DNA of 64,000 nucleotides from Heligmosomoides polygyrus polygyrus (lineage: Eukaryota > Nematoda > Chromadorea > Rhabditida > Heligmosomidae): positions 7,316,001 through 7,380,000 of the forward strand of contig OX377204.1 in assembly GCA_947396885.1 (NCBI GenBank). The letters run 5' to 3'. Both the position numbers and the translations under genes were made by a program. Below the pieces are notes generated by a model. The model saw only the letters and a program-made list of their open reading frames with translations. It was not told where the DNA came from and did no database searches. Positions 37,401 through 41,585 of this stretch are shown piece by piece; positions within the stretch are counted from its first letter, which is position 1, and each line of letters starts with the position of its first letter.

Positions 37401-40400
37401 CGGCAGGTTACGATAGGCGCTGGTGACTAAGTTCATGGTAACATTGTAGCCTTAGTCACCCGTATCTACCGTAACCTAGTCGGCCGAAATTTCACAAAAG
37501 GATATCAGAGTCGTAATCAGCACCCCAATTAACTCTCCTCCCTCCTCTGGGCGAGGTTTGGGCGAAATCTGTGACCATAACCTTAGTCACCGGCACCTAC
37601 GGTAACCTACAGTGTTACTACAGGTAATACGCAAAACGAGTGTCAGATTCGTGATCAGCTCCCCAAATAATCCCCTAGGCGAAGTTTGGGCGAATTTTTT
37701 TCGACCCTTCCTTGACCTGTGGAGTCGTGAAAGCACAATAATGCCGACTGTTCGTACTTCGTAGCAACAGAATGATCGTTTGGAAAGCATACGAATCGAT
37801 TATTGCCAGGCGACGATCTGGCGCAAAATCAATACGTATTCTTTTCCAAGTGACTTATGTCGATTCCTTCGGTAACTATGAATAGGCTCCTGCTTCCCAC
37901 GGTGGGTCAGACCTAGTTTATACGGCGATGGCGGCATATTCTAGATTTTAAAGAATTCCAGCCAGATCCTCTATGTACGTATGGGTTTATCAGCTAAGTT
38001 TTACCCCAAATATCGAAGCTATTCCTCGGATTAGTGTCAAAACAGCTGATAATAGTAGTCTTTTCAGCTGATTCTATGTCCGAGAGCGAGGCCGAACAGG
38101 TCGCGTTCGATTCGACGGCGATGACTATGGGTGTTGCAGAGAAAATGGTAAGTACTGCTTTGATCTCTTACCATGAATTATTCTTATAATCATGTATGGC
38201 CGACATTTCACCCGTTCAGCTCCTGAGGTGAATGTGATGAACGGGGCTCTGAGGCGCGTATGGCCTATGTTATGCCACCGCTCAAGCGAAGCCTAATGAT
38301 CAGCTCCCACATCGATTCGTCACGCAATCGATATGGGAGCTTATCATTAGCCTTCGCTCGGGGTGAGTGGGGCATGACATGGGTGTATGAATGCTTGGTA
38401 TCCCCTTTTGTGCGCTGAGGATGAACATTGAGTCAACCTATTAGATGGATGCTTAGCTGCGAGCAATAAGGCAGGACTTGAACCCGCACCTTCTGCTTTC
38501 CGGGCAGCATCCTTCGCCTTTTGAATTGTTAAATTCACCTGCTCGATCACCAAAAAGGGAATGTATAGTTTGAAATCTTATAAAAATTTTATTTCTCAAT
38601 GAAAATAGTGAATTGAGTTTTTTTTATATGTGCACAAATTCAGCAAAGAAGAGATTGCATCGTGTACGAACAGATCGTTGCGAATTTAGTTTGATTGATG
38701 GCAAGAATTCCTGTTTTCGAGGAGTAACGCAGATGTAAACAATTCATCAAGCAAGGGCAGCTGTTGAAACACATTCTCACATCCCGCTACAAGCAGTCAG
38801 CATTCACACTTTCAATCAGATTAAAATCGCGGCTATCTACTCTAGTGCGCAGGCGATTCCTTCTTCTAGTACACCAAATGATGACTGCCTCTGTGTGCTC
38901 TAAAACAAAATTCAATGCATTATTTTCCTTTAAAAATTGAGTTTTAAAAAATTTCAAACAATGCGTTCACTCATTGGAGCAGGAGAATTGAAAATTTCGA
39001 AATAAGGTATGTTATATTTTCTTTGAACAGAAAATTAAAGAAAAGGGCGCGTGTAGCGCAGTCGGAGGAGGCGCGACTGTCGCGTGCACCCGATACCAGG
39101 TTCCTGGTTCGGATTTCCCGCCCAGGCCAACCAAGCCTTCCATCCCTCCGGGGTCGGAGAATTGATACCAGACTTGTCTGGAAAGGATAGAGCGTTGACT
39201 TGTACATCGGCTGGCCACCGCAAGTCATTGTATGGCCAAATACGCATTCATGTCGCCTCCACGACATCCCGTAGAAGTAGAATGCGCTGGCGCATCCCAG
39301 AAGGGATTGAGTAACGCCGTCCTTTATCCTTTATCCTTATCCTGTTTGAAAGGTGATAACTCTGCTCGCAGTAAAAATACTGAAGAAGGGCTCATGTGAA
39401 AGGTTAAGAAAACGGAATTTTTCGGACTTATGAGTGATATGGATTGCGCCATGCACTGGTCCGGAACCTTGCATTTTACACTCGATTGATTGTGTTTCGG
39501 TTGAATGCTTGTTATAAGTTCTTCACAAAGTGGCCGTTTCGATTAATTTGTGTTTCTTTTGAGGTTTAAAATTTAAAAACATACTATGGCTTGAGAAAAG
39601 TGTAGGGCGTCTAAAAAATTCAGGTGCTATTTGAAAGGTTTTAACATTGCTGCTAATGAAGCTTTTGAAGACATTTGAGAGTCATATGAGAGCAGAGGGT
39701 AGCGAAATTTCTGTGGCGTGGAAATAGTCAAGATTGCGCCATTTCCCCGCCTGAAACCTTTGCATTTCCGACTGGATTGATTGTGTGTGGGCTGAATGCT
39801 TGTTACAGTCTTGTTACTACTTGGCCTGATTAATCTGTGCTGTGCTTCTTTTAACGTTTTGAACTTGAAAACCACGTGAAAGACACGACACATGCGAGTT
39901 TATTGACTGCAATAAATGCGATTTAAACGTGAGCAGGAGCCCCATTTCCCAAGGCGGATTCTGTGGACTGATGAAGAAGCATTCAAGTTGAATGAAGAGG
40001 TTAGTCGGCATAGCTGCAGCTACTGGACGACGCATAACGTTAAAAGAAGCACAGTGCAGGCTAATGTGACTAAGTAGCAGCAAGATTGTAGCAAACATTC
40101 AGCCTATGCACAATCAATCGAGTCTGAAATGCAAGATTTCAGGCGTGAACATGGCGCAATCTTGACTATTTGCACGCCACAGTAATCTCATTACCCTGTG
40201 CTTTCATATACATCTTCAGAAGCTTCACTACCAACAATGTCACAACCTTTAAAACAGTACCTGCATTTTTTAGTACACTCTGCATTTCTCGCAAGTCGTA
40301 GTGTAGTTTTAAGCTTTAAAATTTAAAAGAAACACAAATCCATCGATACGGCCACTTTGTGAAGAAATTATAACATGTATTCAAGGGAAGCACAACCAAT

Positions 40401-41585
40401 GGAGTGTGAAATGGAAAATTTCAGACGAGTGCATGGCGCTTACCATGCCTCTTATATGCCTTAAAATTTCTATTTTCTTAAGCTTTCATATCAGCCTTTA
40501 ACTTCTTCAGTACCTTTACTATGAACAACGTTATCACCTTTCAAACAGTGCATACATTTTGTGAGACACCCTGTAGAAAATCCTACTCTCTTGTGTGTAA
40601 AATTTCAATAAAGGTTCCTTAGAACGATTCAAATCAGTTTCATTAAGCCTCAAGTGGCTGGTATCGAGGTTGTGAGCTGTCATAACGATGTTTTGTTGCG
40701 ATCAAAACTTCTAGCGCCAGGCGGGACTCGAACCCTCACCTCCCTCTAACCGGGCGGGAATGCTCTACGCCATTACACCACCGGCGCCGTTTGATCGAAC
40801 GCAACATCCACACCTCGTGGGACAGATCAGCACGCACCCGTATCCGGGATGATTTGAATCGTTTCTATCAAGACCATCAGCTTAACTGGTTCCATGCTGA
40901 TATCAGCGGCCAGCTCATCCCGGATACGGGTGGGTGCTGATCGGTCCCACGAGGTGTGAATGTTGCGTTCGATCAAACGGCGCCGGTGGTATAATGGCGT
41001 AGAGCATTCCCGCCCGGTTAGAGGGAGGTGCGGGTTCGAGTCCCGCCTGGCGCTAGAAGTTTTGATCGCAACAAAACATCGTTATGACAGTTCCTTAGAA
41101 CGAAAAATTTTAACCATGTTGGAGAGTCTTTAATTTATTCTGTAGGGCGCTCGTTTTGATTTGGAGGATTTTCACTTTAATTTCGAAAGTGTCAAGCTTG
41201 CTTAGAAAAAACATGTAGTAAGAACAAAAGTAACATGTCATATTAATTGAATAGGAATTTAAATTTAGAAGAGTGAAACATTCTAACCATCTTATTGAGT
41301 CTGTAGCTTAACGTGCGTGTGGGTCATTTCGATTTGGAAGAGTTCGTTTTGATTTCAAAAGTCTTAAAGTCAAAAGAGTGTCCAATTTGATCTGAAGTGT
41401 TCAGTTTGACGTGAGAATGAGATATAGTCCTAAGCGTGTTCTGCTTTCAGATGCGCCGTCAAGAGGAGAGTATGGCGAAGCTGGAGCAGGACCTCGATGC
41501 GATCCGCTACCTGATCCAGGACTTCTACCAAGCCAAGGTCGGCGACACTCTGAACGGACGCGACGACGCCTGTCGCATACAGTAA
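4318..41585 (+). CDS. Multi-exon coiled-coil protein gene (whole locus)
   Basis: A spliced gene of at least eleven supported exons on the + strand. Supported exons are 6797-6873, 24408-24557, 31269-31405, 31475-31596, 31935-32043, 33669-33839, 33903-34028, 36284-36429, 36516-36631, 38068-38147 and 41451-41585, with a start exon at 4318-4464. From 6797 on, every junction keeps one reading frame and uses GT-AG borders, mostly with pyrimidine-rich CAG acceptors. The product has a Pro/Ser N-terminal part, a Lys/Glu-rich central coiled coil, a Ser/Pro linker and a short terminal heptad stretch, with no signal peptide or membrane segment. This resembles centrosomal or Golgi scaffold proteins in composition only; I do not recognise the family. 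Introns reach 17.5 kb and are filled with mobile elements. Seen: exon phases and splice sites. Inferred: one transcript. Confidence 0.8.
4489..5240. repeat. Inverted pair of a second tRNA-derived repeat
   Basis: The left arm (4489-4800) and right arm (4935-5240) are diverged inverted copies. The left arm has a + strand tRNA-like head, GGTGGCGTAGAGGTAGTGCT, and box B GTAGGTTCGATCC near 4728-4785; the right arm has the inverse at about 4955-5025. The tRNA heads face inward (tail-to-tail relative to the other family). A perfect-looking inner hairpin sits at 4806-4920 (CATCTTATTCTGAA and TTCAGAATAAGATG). It begins some 25 bases after the exon 1 donor. Confidence 0.68.
5395..5475. repeat. Small GTGACACGG hairpin cluster
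   Basis: GACCATGTGACACGGTGTCG and GACCGTGTGACACGGCGTCG are direct repeats, each self-complementary in part (GTGACACGGCGTCGTGTCAC). Confidence 0.5.
5893..6023 (+). CDS. Candidate small exon of the coiled-coil gene
   Basis: An open stretch rich in Lys, Glu, Thr and Ser, preceded by ACTGACAG and followed by GCG|GTGTGAC. Entered in phase 0 it stays open for 131 bases and leaves in phase 2, which is exactly what is needed to join exon 1 (ends phase 0) to the exon at 6797 (needs two bases). The acceptor lacks the usual TTTCAG and the donor is weak. The same bases read in another frame give a Lys/Arg-rich peptide. It may be chance; the phase fit is the only real support. Confidence 0.22.
6045..6205. 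mobile_element. TWA-type hairpin MITE
   Basis: Starts GGCCCATTTATACTTCCGAC, ends CGGAAGTATAAACGAGCCC; TAA flanks at 6042-6044 and 6206-6208. One arm carries a short internal duplication (ATGGCTACAGTACGTGGCG twice). Confidence 0.82.
6797..6873 (+). CDS. Probable exon of the coiled-coil gene (Arg/Pro/Ser-rich)
   Basis: Preceded by a T-rich acceptor TGTTTTAAG and followed by a strong donor ACCA|GTGAGTGC. The frame encodes a stretch including [18 protein letters not shown]. It ends in phase 1 with A, and the exon at 24408 starts with TG, so the junction makes ATG GAC. This phase match and the donor are the evidence; the AAG acceptor is less usual than CAG. Alternative acceptors at 6814, 6820 and 6826 are in the same phase. 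Confidence 0.5.
7090..7245. repeat. GC-rich hairpin repeat (TACTCCCGCGGGAGCAT ends)
   Basis: TACTCCCGCGGGAGCATACG pairs with ATGCTCCTGCGGGAGTATA. A partial relative with CGTCCGCGGACGGAAGATGC is at 60400-60490. Confidence 0.65.
7250..8915. other. Intron sequence of the coiled-coil gene, no feature seen
   Basis: Short frames on both strands lack motifs. Possibly ordinary intron. A G-rich GGGGGGAGGGCACTCC at 8154 matches the start of other dispersed repeats. Confidence 0.3.
8921..9217 (-). repeat. tRNA-derived SINE copy, inverse, with target duplication
   Basis: Full-length inverse copy with a tail of three GATAAAG units. The flanking duplication AATGGGTAAGA lies at 8910-8920 and 9218-9228. 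Confidence 0.85.
9681..9754 (-). repeat. tRNA-like SINE unit
   Basis: Inverse copy of the GCGCCGG tRNA-like family; box B reads as GGTTCGAGTCC on the - strand with small changes. Forms a head-to-head pair with the + strand unit at 10066. Confidence 0.7.
10066..10138 (+). repeat. tRNA-like SINE unit
   Basis: GCGCCGGTGGTGTAATGGCG start with box B decayed to GGGTTCAGGCC. Partner of the - strand unit at 9681; the segments between them are also mostly inverted copies of each other. Confidence 0.72.
10555..10628 (-). repeat. tRNA-like SINE unit
   Basis: Inverse orientation copy, partner of 10819-10892. Its left flank (10440-10550) is similar to the left flank of the unit at 9681, including CATATTGACGTCATAACGAT, showing that both dimers share a longer left arm. 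Confidence 0.7.
10819..10892 (+). repeat. tRNA-like SINE unit
   Basis: GCACCGGTGGTGTAATGGCG start, box B GGTTCGAGTCCC, end CTGGCGCT. Best-preserved box B in this cluster. Confidence 0.75.
11100..11174 (+). repeat. tRNA-like SINE unit with 3' body
   Basis: Full head GCGCCGGTGGTGTAATGGCG to CTGGCGCT, followed by the family body to about 11257 (TTTTGATCGCAAC, then CAACCTC and CCAGCCACTT). No inverted partner adjoins on the right. Confidence 0.75.
11535..11700. mobile_element. CTG-type palindromic MITE
   Basis: Ends GGGCCGGATTCATCAACGAC and the inverse; arms pair along nearly the full 166 bases. Flanked by CTG at 11532-11534 and 11701-11703. Confidence 0.83.
11800..13120. other. Intron sequence, no gene seen
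   Basis: AT-rich, with a short TTTA run at 12620-12640. A 128-codon - strand frame (12186-12572) has no recognisable motif, typical composition or splice pairing. Confidence 0.3.
13140..13429 (+). repeat. tRNA-derived SINE, intact copy with 15-bp target duplication
   Basis: Flanked by TTTATAGCGCAGGTT at 13125-13139 and 13430-13444, a perfect duplication. The 5' head has box A (GTAGCGCAGTCGG) and box B (GGTTCGGATTTCCCG); the body contains CATCCCTCCGGGGTCGGTGA and GTAGAAGTAGAATGCGCTGG; the tail is CTTTATC. The 76-aa and 79-aa frames here are repeat translations and not genes. Confidence 0.88.
14168..15081 (+). mobile_element. Tc1/mariner-family element, DD37E transposase remnant, foldback-like
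   Basis: The element is bounded by CAGGGTGAACC...GGTTCACCCTG and flanked by TA on both sides (14166-14167, 15082-15083). Its terminal inverted repeats are about 190 bases and reach into coding sequence. The transposase catalytic core is readable: [16 protein letters not shown] (first Asp), [15 protein letters not shown] (second Asp), [16 protein letters not shown]. From the second Asp to the Glu of PMEY there are 37 residues, hence DD37E. The N-terminal helix-turn-helix part is missing; in its place is an inverted copy of the element's 3' end. Frame breaks near 14520 and 14795 make it non-autonomous. Confidence 0.85.
15235..15510. repeat. TTCGAATA-rich palindromic repeat
   Basis: Dense copies of ATTCGAATA/TTCGAATAGT with overlapping self-complementary TTCGAA cores; ends GCTCATCAATT and CGTTGAGC pair weakly. 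Likely a non-autonomous element or simple palindromic expansion. Confidence 0.65.
15511..16560. other. Intron sequence with a 14-G run
   Basis: Nothing coding seen. A run of 14 G lies at 15919-15932. Confidence 0.3.
16565..16980. mobile_element. TIR element with GGATCTATCCTA ends and possible 8-bp duplication
   Basis: GGATCTATCCTAATCCGGAG and inverse CTCGGACGAGGATAGATCC; TTCAAATC flanks at 16557-16564 and 16981-16988. The interior matches 25228-25440 (CTGACATGTTATAA and GTCTCGGC tracts). An 8-bp duplication would fit hAT, but TTCAAATC is common in the surrounding repeat, so this is tentative. Confidence 0.6.
17065..18285. other. AT-rich intron sequence
   Basis: No gene seen; 17800-17950 belongs to the CCAATTTGA-type repeat. 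Confidence 0.3.
18290..19600 (-). pseudogene. RTE-like non-LTR retrotransposon, 5'-truncated reverse transcriptase
   Basis: Reading on the - strand, three frames in series give reverse transcriptase. 19595-19260 has [15 protein letters not shown] (palm motif A region, D of KQAFDSV). 19272-18631 has [13 protein letters not shown] (catalytic FADD) and a thumb with [12 protein letters not shown]. 18631-18380 has the C-terminal [20 protein letters not shown] typical of nematode RTE-type endonuclease-reverse transcriptases. The endonuclease domain is absent and frameshifts separate the parts, so it is dead. The end with 3' UTR lies near 18290. Confidence 0.85.
19650..20775. other. Intron sequence, no feature seen
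   Basis: Short frames only. 20090-20160 and 20440-20480 show no repeat that I can match elsewhere in the window. Confidence 0.3.
20780..22085 (+). repeat. 1.3-kb dispersed repeat (family D), + copy
   Basis: Begins with a strong hairpin (GAGGCGTATCTCACTCAGG and its inverse, 20790-20835), contains blocks with TTCAACATGGGATG and GATTCAGAAGACG, and ends in hairpin GACACGCC-GTTA-GGCGTGTC before GGAGCACTTGTA and an AAAT run. No protein is recognisable. Class unknown. Confidence 0.65.
22550..22735. repeat. Dispersed CCAATTTGA/TCAAATTGG repeat
   Basis: Alternating TCAAATTGGAC-type and inverse units. Related segments lie at 16985-17060, 17800-17950, 41110-41420 and 58140-58235, typically preceded by ACCATTTTGGAGAGT-like sequence. 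Confidence 0.6.
22815..22985 (-). repeat. Decayed tRNA-like SINE unit(s)
   Basis: 22815-22895 is an inverse copy with a decayed box B (GAGCTCAAGTCCCG read on the - strand) and 22905-22985 is a + strand 3' end (GAGTCCCGCCTGGTGCTAGA and body). This is a collapsed inverted pair in which most of the + head is deleted. Confidence 0.6.
23505..23639. mobile_element. TWA-type hairpin MITE, GC-rich arms
   Basis: Starts GCCCCAGTTTATACTTGCGC, ends GCGCAAGTATAAACTATGG; TTA on the left, right flank decayed. Confidence 0.72.
23654..23981. mobile_element. 328-bp GC-rich hairpin MITE with TTA duplication
   Basis: Starts AGACCCATACAGACTTCTAC, ends GCAGAAGTGTGCATGGGCCT; TTA at 23651-23653 and 23982-23984. 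Related to the element at 45564-45665. Confidence 0.75.
23985..24078. repeat. GC-rich hairpin
   Basis: GTGTACACGCGACACGCG pairs with CGCGTGTCGCGTGCACAC and GCGATGTTATGAT with ATCATAACATCGC. It adjoins the previous MITE at TTA. Confidence 0.7.
24408..24557 (+). CDS. Exon of the coiled-coil gene: Pro/Ser segment plus first heptads
   Basis: Acceptor TTACTTACAG precedes 24408 and donor AAAC|GTAGGT follows. It encodes [20 protein letters not shown] followed by more heptad-like residues (ELEAMV) and a Thr/Pro-rich end. Codon use is GC-rich and even, unlike the surrounding repeats. It ends in phase 1 and joins the exon at 31269, which supplies the two bases needed. The intron upstream is about 17.5 kb if 6797-6873 is the true neighbour. 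Confidence 0.8.
24755..24888. mobile_element. TWA-type hairpin MITE
   Basis: Starts GCCCTAGTTTATACTTGTGC, ends GCGCAAGTATAAACTAGGGC; TTA at 24752-24754 and 24889-24891. Confidence 0.84.
25105..25445 (+). repeat. Relative of the GGATCTATCCTA element
   Basis: GGATCTATCCTAGTCG at 25109 and GGATATATCCTAGTTCGG at 25171, then interior similar to 16600-16900. The right end is not found. Confidence 0.55.
26705..27665. repeat. Foldback with internal 135-bp tandem repeats, copy 1
   Basis: The outer arms (26710-26880 and about 27560-27680) pair (TTTCGCCCAAACTTCGCC and inverse). From about 27200 three to four units of 133-139 bases repeat, each with TAAAACGAAAAACGAA, TCAGATTCGTGATC and GAAGTTTGGGCGAAAT. 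No coding role. Confidence 0.7.
27781..27976. mobile_element. TWA-type hairpin MITE (GTTCATACT ends)
   Basis: CGCCTGTTCATACTTCGAGC with inverse GCTCGAAGTATGAACATGCC; the right flank is TTA. The centre pairs around ACGTAAATAATTGCG-like sequence. Confidence 0.75.
28395..28520 (+). repeat. Possible decayed tRNA-like head
   Basis: GGATCGTGGTGCAGTGGGTA resembles a box A, followed 40 bases later by GGGTTTGGTTATCCTGC, a weak box B. Could be a further SINE family; low certainty. Confidence 0.3.
28985..29925. other. Intron sequence, no feature seen
   Basis: AT-rich, short frames without motifs. Confidence 0.3.
29929..30095. mobile_element. TWA-type hairpin MITE (GTTCATACT ends)
   Basis: GGGCCTGTTCATACTCCGAG with inverse CTCGAGGTATGAACATGCCC; TTA at 29926-29928 and 30096-30098. 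Confidence 0.83.
30735..30965 (+). repeat. tRNA-derived SINE copy, 5'-decayed
   Basis: Contains GGTTCGGGTCCCGCCCAGGC, CATCCCTCAAAGGTCGATGA and CTTGTAGAAGTAAAATGCAT; box A is lost and the tail is absent. Confidence 0.7.
31000..31165. mobile_element. CTG-type palindromic MITE
   Basis: Ends GGGCCGGATTCATCAACGAC / AGTCGTTGATGAATTCGGC; flanked by CAG at 30997-30999 and 31166-31168. It lies about 100 bases before an exon acceptor of the coiled-coil gene. Confidence 0.84.
31269..31405 (+). CDS. Exon of the coiled-coil gene: Ser/Pro linker into coiled coil
   Basis: Acceptor TTGATTTCAG and donor TTCAG|GTATGT. It encodes a His/Ser/Pro-rich linker containing [19 protein letters not shown], then [16 protein letters not shown], the start of the main coiled coil. 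It enters with two bases of a split codon and leaves in phase 0. The next exon is only 69 bases downstream, a typical small intron. Confidence 0.85.
31475..31596 (+). CDS. Exon of the coiled-coil gene: coiled coil 1
   Basis: Acceptor CGTCTTGCAG and donor AATAA|GTGAGTGG. It encodes about 40 residues dense in Lys, Glu, Gln and Ala with regular hydrophobic spacing, for example [20 protein letters not shown]. It leaves in phase 2 and the next exon supplies G to complete a Lys codon. Confidence 0.88.
31935..32043 (+). CDS. Exon of the coiled-coil gene: coiled coil 2
   Basis: Acceptor ATTTTTTCAG and donor CACAG|GTGAGTA. It encodes [20 protein letters not shown] and then [13 protein letters not shown], continuing the heptad pattern. 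It leaves in phase 0. The downstream 1.6-kb intron (32044-33668) holds several hairpin MITEs. Confidence 0.88.
32190..32320. mobile_element. TWA-type hairpin MITE
   Basis: GCGGGATTTATACTTTAGAC and inverse GGAGTATAAAGCCCCG with paired GATCGATAT-rich centre. In an intron of the coiled-coil gene. Confidence 0.65.
32340..32955. repeat. Cluster of GTTCATACT-type MITE pieces
   Basis: Pieces with GTCCATACTTCGAAACGAGA (32346), GTTCATACTTTGCGC (32476) and GTCGCGAAGTATGGAAAGGC (32930), plus GTCGCT-rich tracts between. A separate repeat, GGGGGTCACCTTGTACTGAG at 32700-32800, recurs near 26490. Borders are unclear. Confidence 0.5.
33085..33258. mobile_element. TWA-type hairpin MITE, decayed
   Basis: GTCGGAAGTATAAATGGACC at the right end; GGCCAAATTGATCG and CGATCAATTTCG pair in the centre. 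The left end is altered. Confidence 0.6.
33296..33451. mobile_element. CTG-type palindromic MITE nested in another MITE
   Basis: Near-perfect hairpin; flanked by CTG at 33293-33295 and 33452-33454. It interrupts a TTTATACTTCAGTC-type MITE whose halves lie at 33264-33292 and 33455-33560. Confidence 0.84.
33669..33839 (+). CDS. Exon of the coiled-coil gene: coiled coil 3
   Basis: Acceptor TGTTTTCAG and donor TTGCG|GTGAGT. It encodes 57 residues of almost uninterrupted charged heptads, including [20 protein letters not shown] and [12 protein letters not shown]. It enters and leaves in phase 0 and is followed by a 63-base intron. Confidence 0.9.
33903..34028 (+). CDS. Exon of the coiled-coil gene: end of coil and acidic/Pro linker
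   Basis: Acceptor TTCCATTTCAG and donor CAAAG|GTAACG. It encodes [19 protein letters not shown], then an acidic stretch and a Pro-rich end with [11 protein letters not shown]. The ST and TP pairs are possible phosphorylation sites (inference). It enters and leaves in phase 0. Confidence 0.88.
34453..34735 (+). repeat. tRNA-derived SINE copy
   Basis: Full head GTAGCGCAGACGGAGGAGGT through CTTTATCC tail; in an intron of the coiled-coil gene. Confidence 0.83.
35559..35708. mobile_element. TWA-type hairpin MITE (GTTCATACT ends)
   Basis: GGGCCTGTTCATACTCCGAG with inverse CGAGGTATGAACAGTCCC; ATA flanks at 35556-35558 and 35709-35711. Confidence 0.8.
35848..36138 (-). repeat. tRNA-derived SINE copy, inverse
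   Basis: Tail (GATAAAG) at 35850, body ATTCTACTTCTACGGGATGT, head at about 36100-36138. With the copy at 34.45 kb it forms an inverted pair in the same intron. Confidence 0.82.
36284..36429 (+). CDS. Exon of the coiled-coil gene: Ser/Pro-rich linker
   Basis: Acceptor CTCTTCCAG and donor CTGAG|GTGCGTT. It encodes 48 residues including [19 protein letters not shown] and [12 protein letters not shown]. It leaves in phase 2. The 2.25-kb intron before it contains a SINE in each orientation (34453-34735 and 35848-36138) and a TWA-type MITE. Confidence 0.82.
36516..36631 (+). CDS. Exon of the coiled-coil gene: conserved-looking helical segment
   Basis: Acceptor CGTTTTAG and donor CAAAA|GTGGGT. It encodes a helix-forming block, [20 protein letters not shown] followed by [18 protein letters not shown]. 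The alternation of Leu/Val with Lys/Arg and the closing LLGI look like a discrete conserved motif rather than linker. A GRAB/GRIP-like Golgi-targeting helix is one possibility but is only a guess from pattern. It leaves in phase 1. Confidence 0.82.
36800..37765. repeat. Foldback with internal repeats, copy 2
   Basis: Same family as 26705-27665, in an intron of the coiled-coil gene. Contains GAAAGCACAATAATGCC and its inverse at the ends and several copies of GTGATCAGC..CCAAATAA. A single partial copy is also at 62010-62180. Confidence 0.7.
38068..38147 (+). CDS. Exon of the coiled-coil gene: acidic segment
   Basis: Acceptor GTCTTTTCAG and donor AAAATG|GTAAGT. It encodes [20 protein letters not shown] and then GVAEKM, an acidic Ser-rich stretch. 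Entry with CT completes a Thr codon from the previous exon, and it leaves in phase 0. Confidence 0.85.
38258..38372. repeat. Hairpin with GATATGGGAGC arms
   Basis: CGCTCAAGCGAAGCCTAATGA pairs imperfectly with TCATTAGCCTTCGCTCG and GCTCCCACATCGAT with ATCGATATGGGAGC. Short foldback of unknown family. Confidence 0.6.
38462..38540 (-). repeat. tRNA-like sequence, decayed
   Basis: The - strand reads GCGAAGGATGCTGCCCGG, then GGTGCGGGTTCAAGTCCTGC, a good box B/T-arm. The upstream half is degraded. Probably another tRNA-derived repeat. Confidence 0.45.
39047..39341 (+). repeat. tRNA-derived SINE copy
   Basis: Nearly identical to 13140-13429 (GCGCGTGTAGCGCAGTCGGA head, same body), with a longer CTTTATC tail abutting the 1.2-kb foldback. 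Confidence 0.85.
39342..40573. mobile_element. 1.2-kb foldback element, second copy, with transposase scrap in the loop
   Basis: Same family as the element at 51.4 kb: inverted arms of about 600 bases and right end GAGACACCCTG followed by TA. The left end is missing about 25 bases where it abuts the tail of a SINE. The loop at 39957-40060 encodes [20 protein letters not shown] and SCSYWTTHN, the first-Asp region of a Tc1/mariner catalytic core. It lies in the last intron of the coiled-coil gene. Confidence 0.83.
40713..40787 (-). repeat. tRNA-like unit (left half of inverted dimer)
   Basis: Inverse complement has the tRNA-Gly-like start GGTGGTGTAATGGCGTAGAG, T-arm GCGGG-TTCGAGT-CCCGC style pairing and a 7-base acceptor-like stem. 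The anticodon arm pairs poorly, so it is a SINE head and not a functional tRNA. Confidence 0.75.
40980..41054 (+). repeat. tRNA-like unit (right half of inverted dimer)
   Basis: GCGCCGGTGGTATAATGG start, box B GGTTCGAGTCCC and closing CTGGCGC. Followed by AGAAGTTTTGATCGCAACAA, the shared 3' body of this repeat family. Confidence 0.78.
41110..41425. repeat. Dispersed CCAATTTGA-type repeat in the last intron
   Basis: Contains ACCATGTTGGAGAGTC, GATTTGGAGGATTTTC and TCCAATTTGATCTGAAG; matches 17800-17950. It ends about 25 bases before the terminal exon acceptor. Confidence 0.55.
41451..41585 (+). CDS. Terminal exon of the coiled-coil gene
   Basis: Acceptor TTCTGCTTTCAG is directly followed by the codons for [20 protein letters not shown], then [14 protein letters not shown] and a stop TAA at 41583-41585. 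The heptad pattern returns here, so the protein probably ends in a second coiled coil. The intron before it (38148-41450) holds a SINE, a 1.2-kb foldback and an inverted tRNA-like dimer. Confidence 0.88.
   Translation: MRRQEESMAKLEQDLDAIRYLIQDFYQAKVGDTLNGRDDACRIQ

Larger units (their letters stand above)
40628..41089. mobile_element. Inverted dimer of a tRNA-derived retroposon with 14-bp target duplication
   Basis: A perfect 14-bp duplication, GTTCCTTAGAACGA, lies at 40614-40627 and 41090-41103. Between are two tRNA-like units facing away from each other: - strand 40713-40787 and + strand 40980-41054. Each has box A (GGTGGTGTAATGGCG type), box B (GGTTCGAGTCC) and paired acceptor-like ends GCGCCGG/CTGGCGC. 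The inner flanks (CGTTTGATCGAACGCAACAT and its inverse) and outer flanks also pair. The single duplication around both units says they were inserted together. Confidence 0.8.

Noticed and set aside
40980..41054. Functional tRNA-Gly gene
   Set aside because: Acceptor and T-arm pair, but the anticodon arm is malformed and the same sequence recurs as a dispersed repeat with a conserved 3' body.
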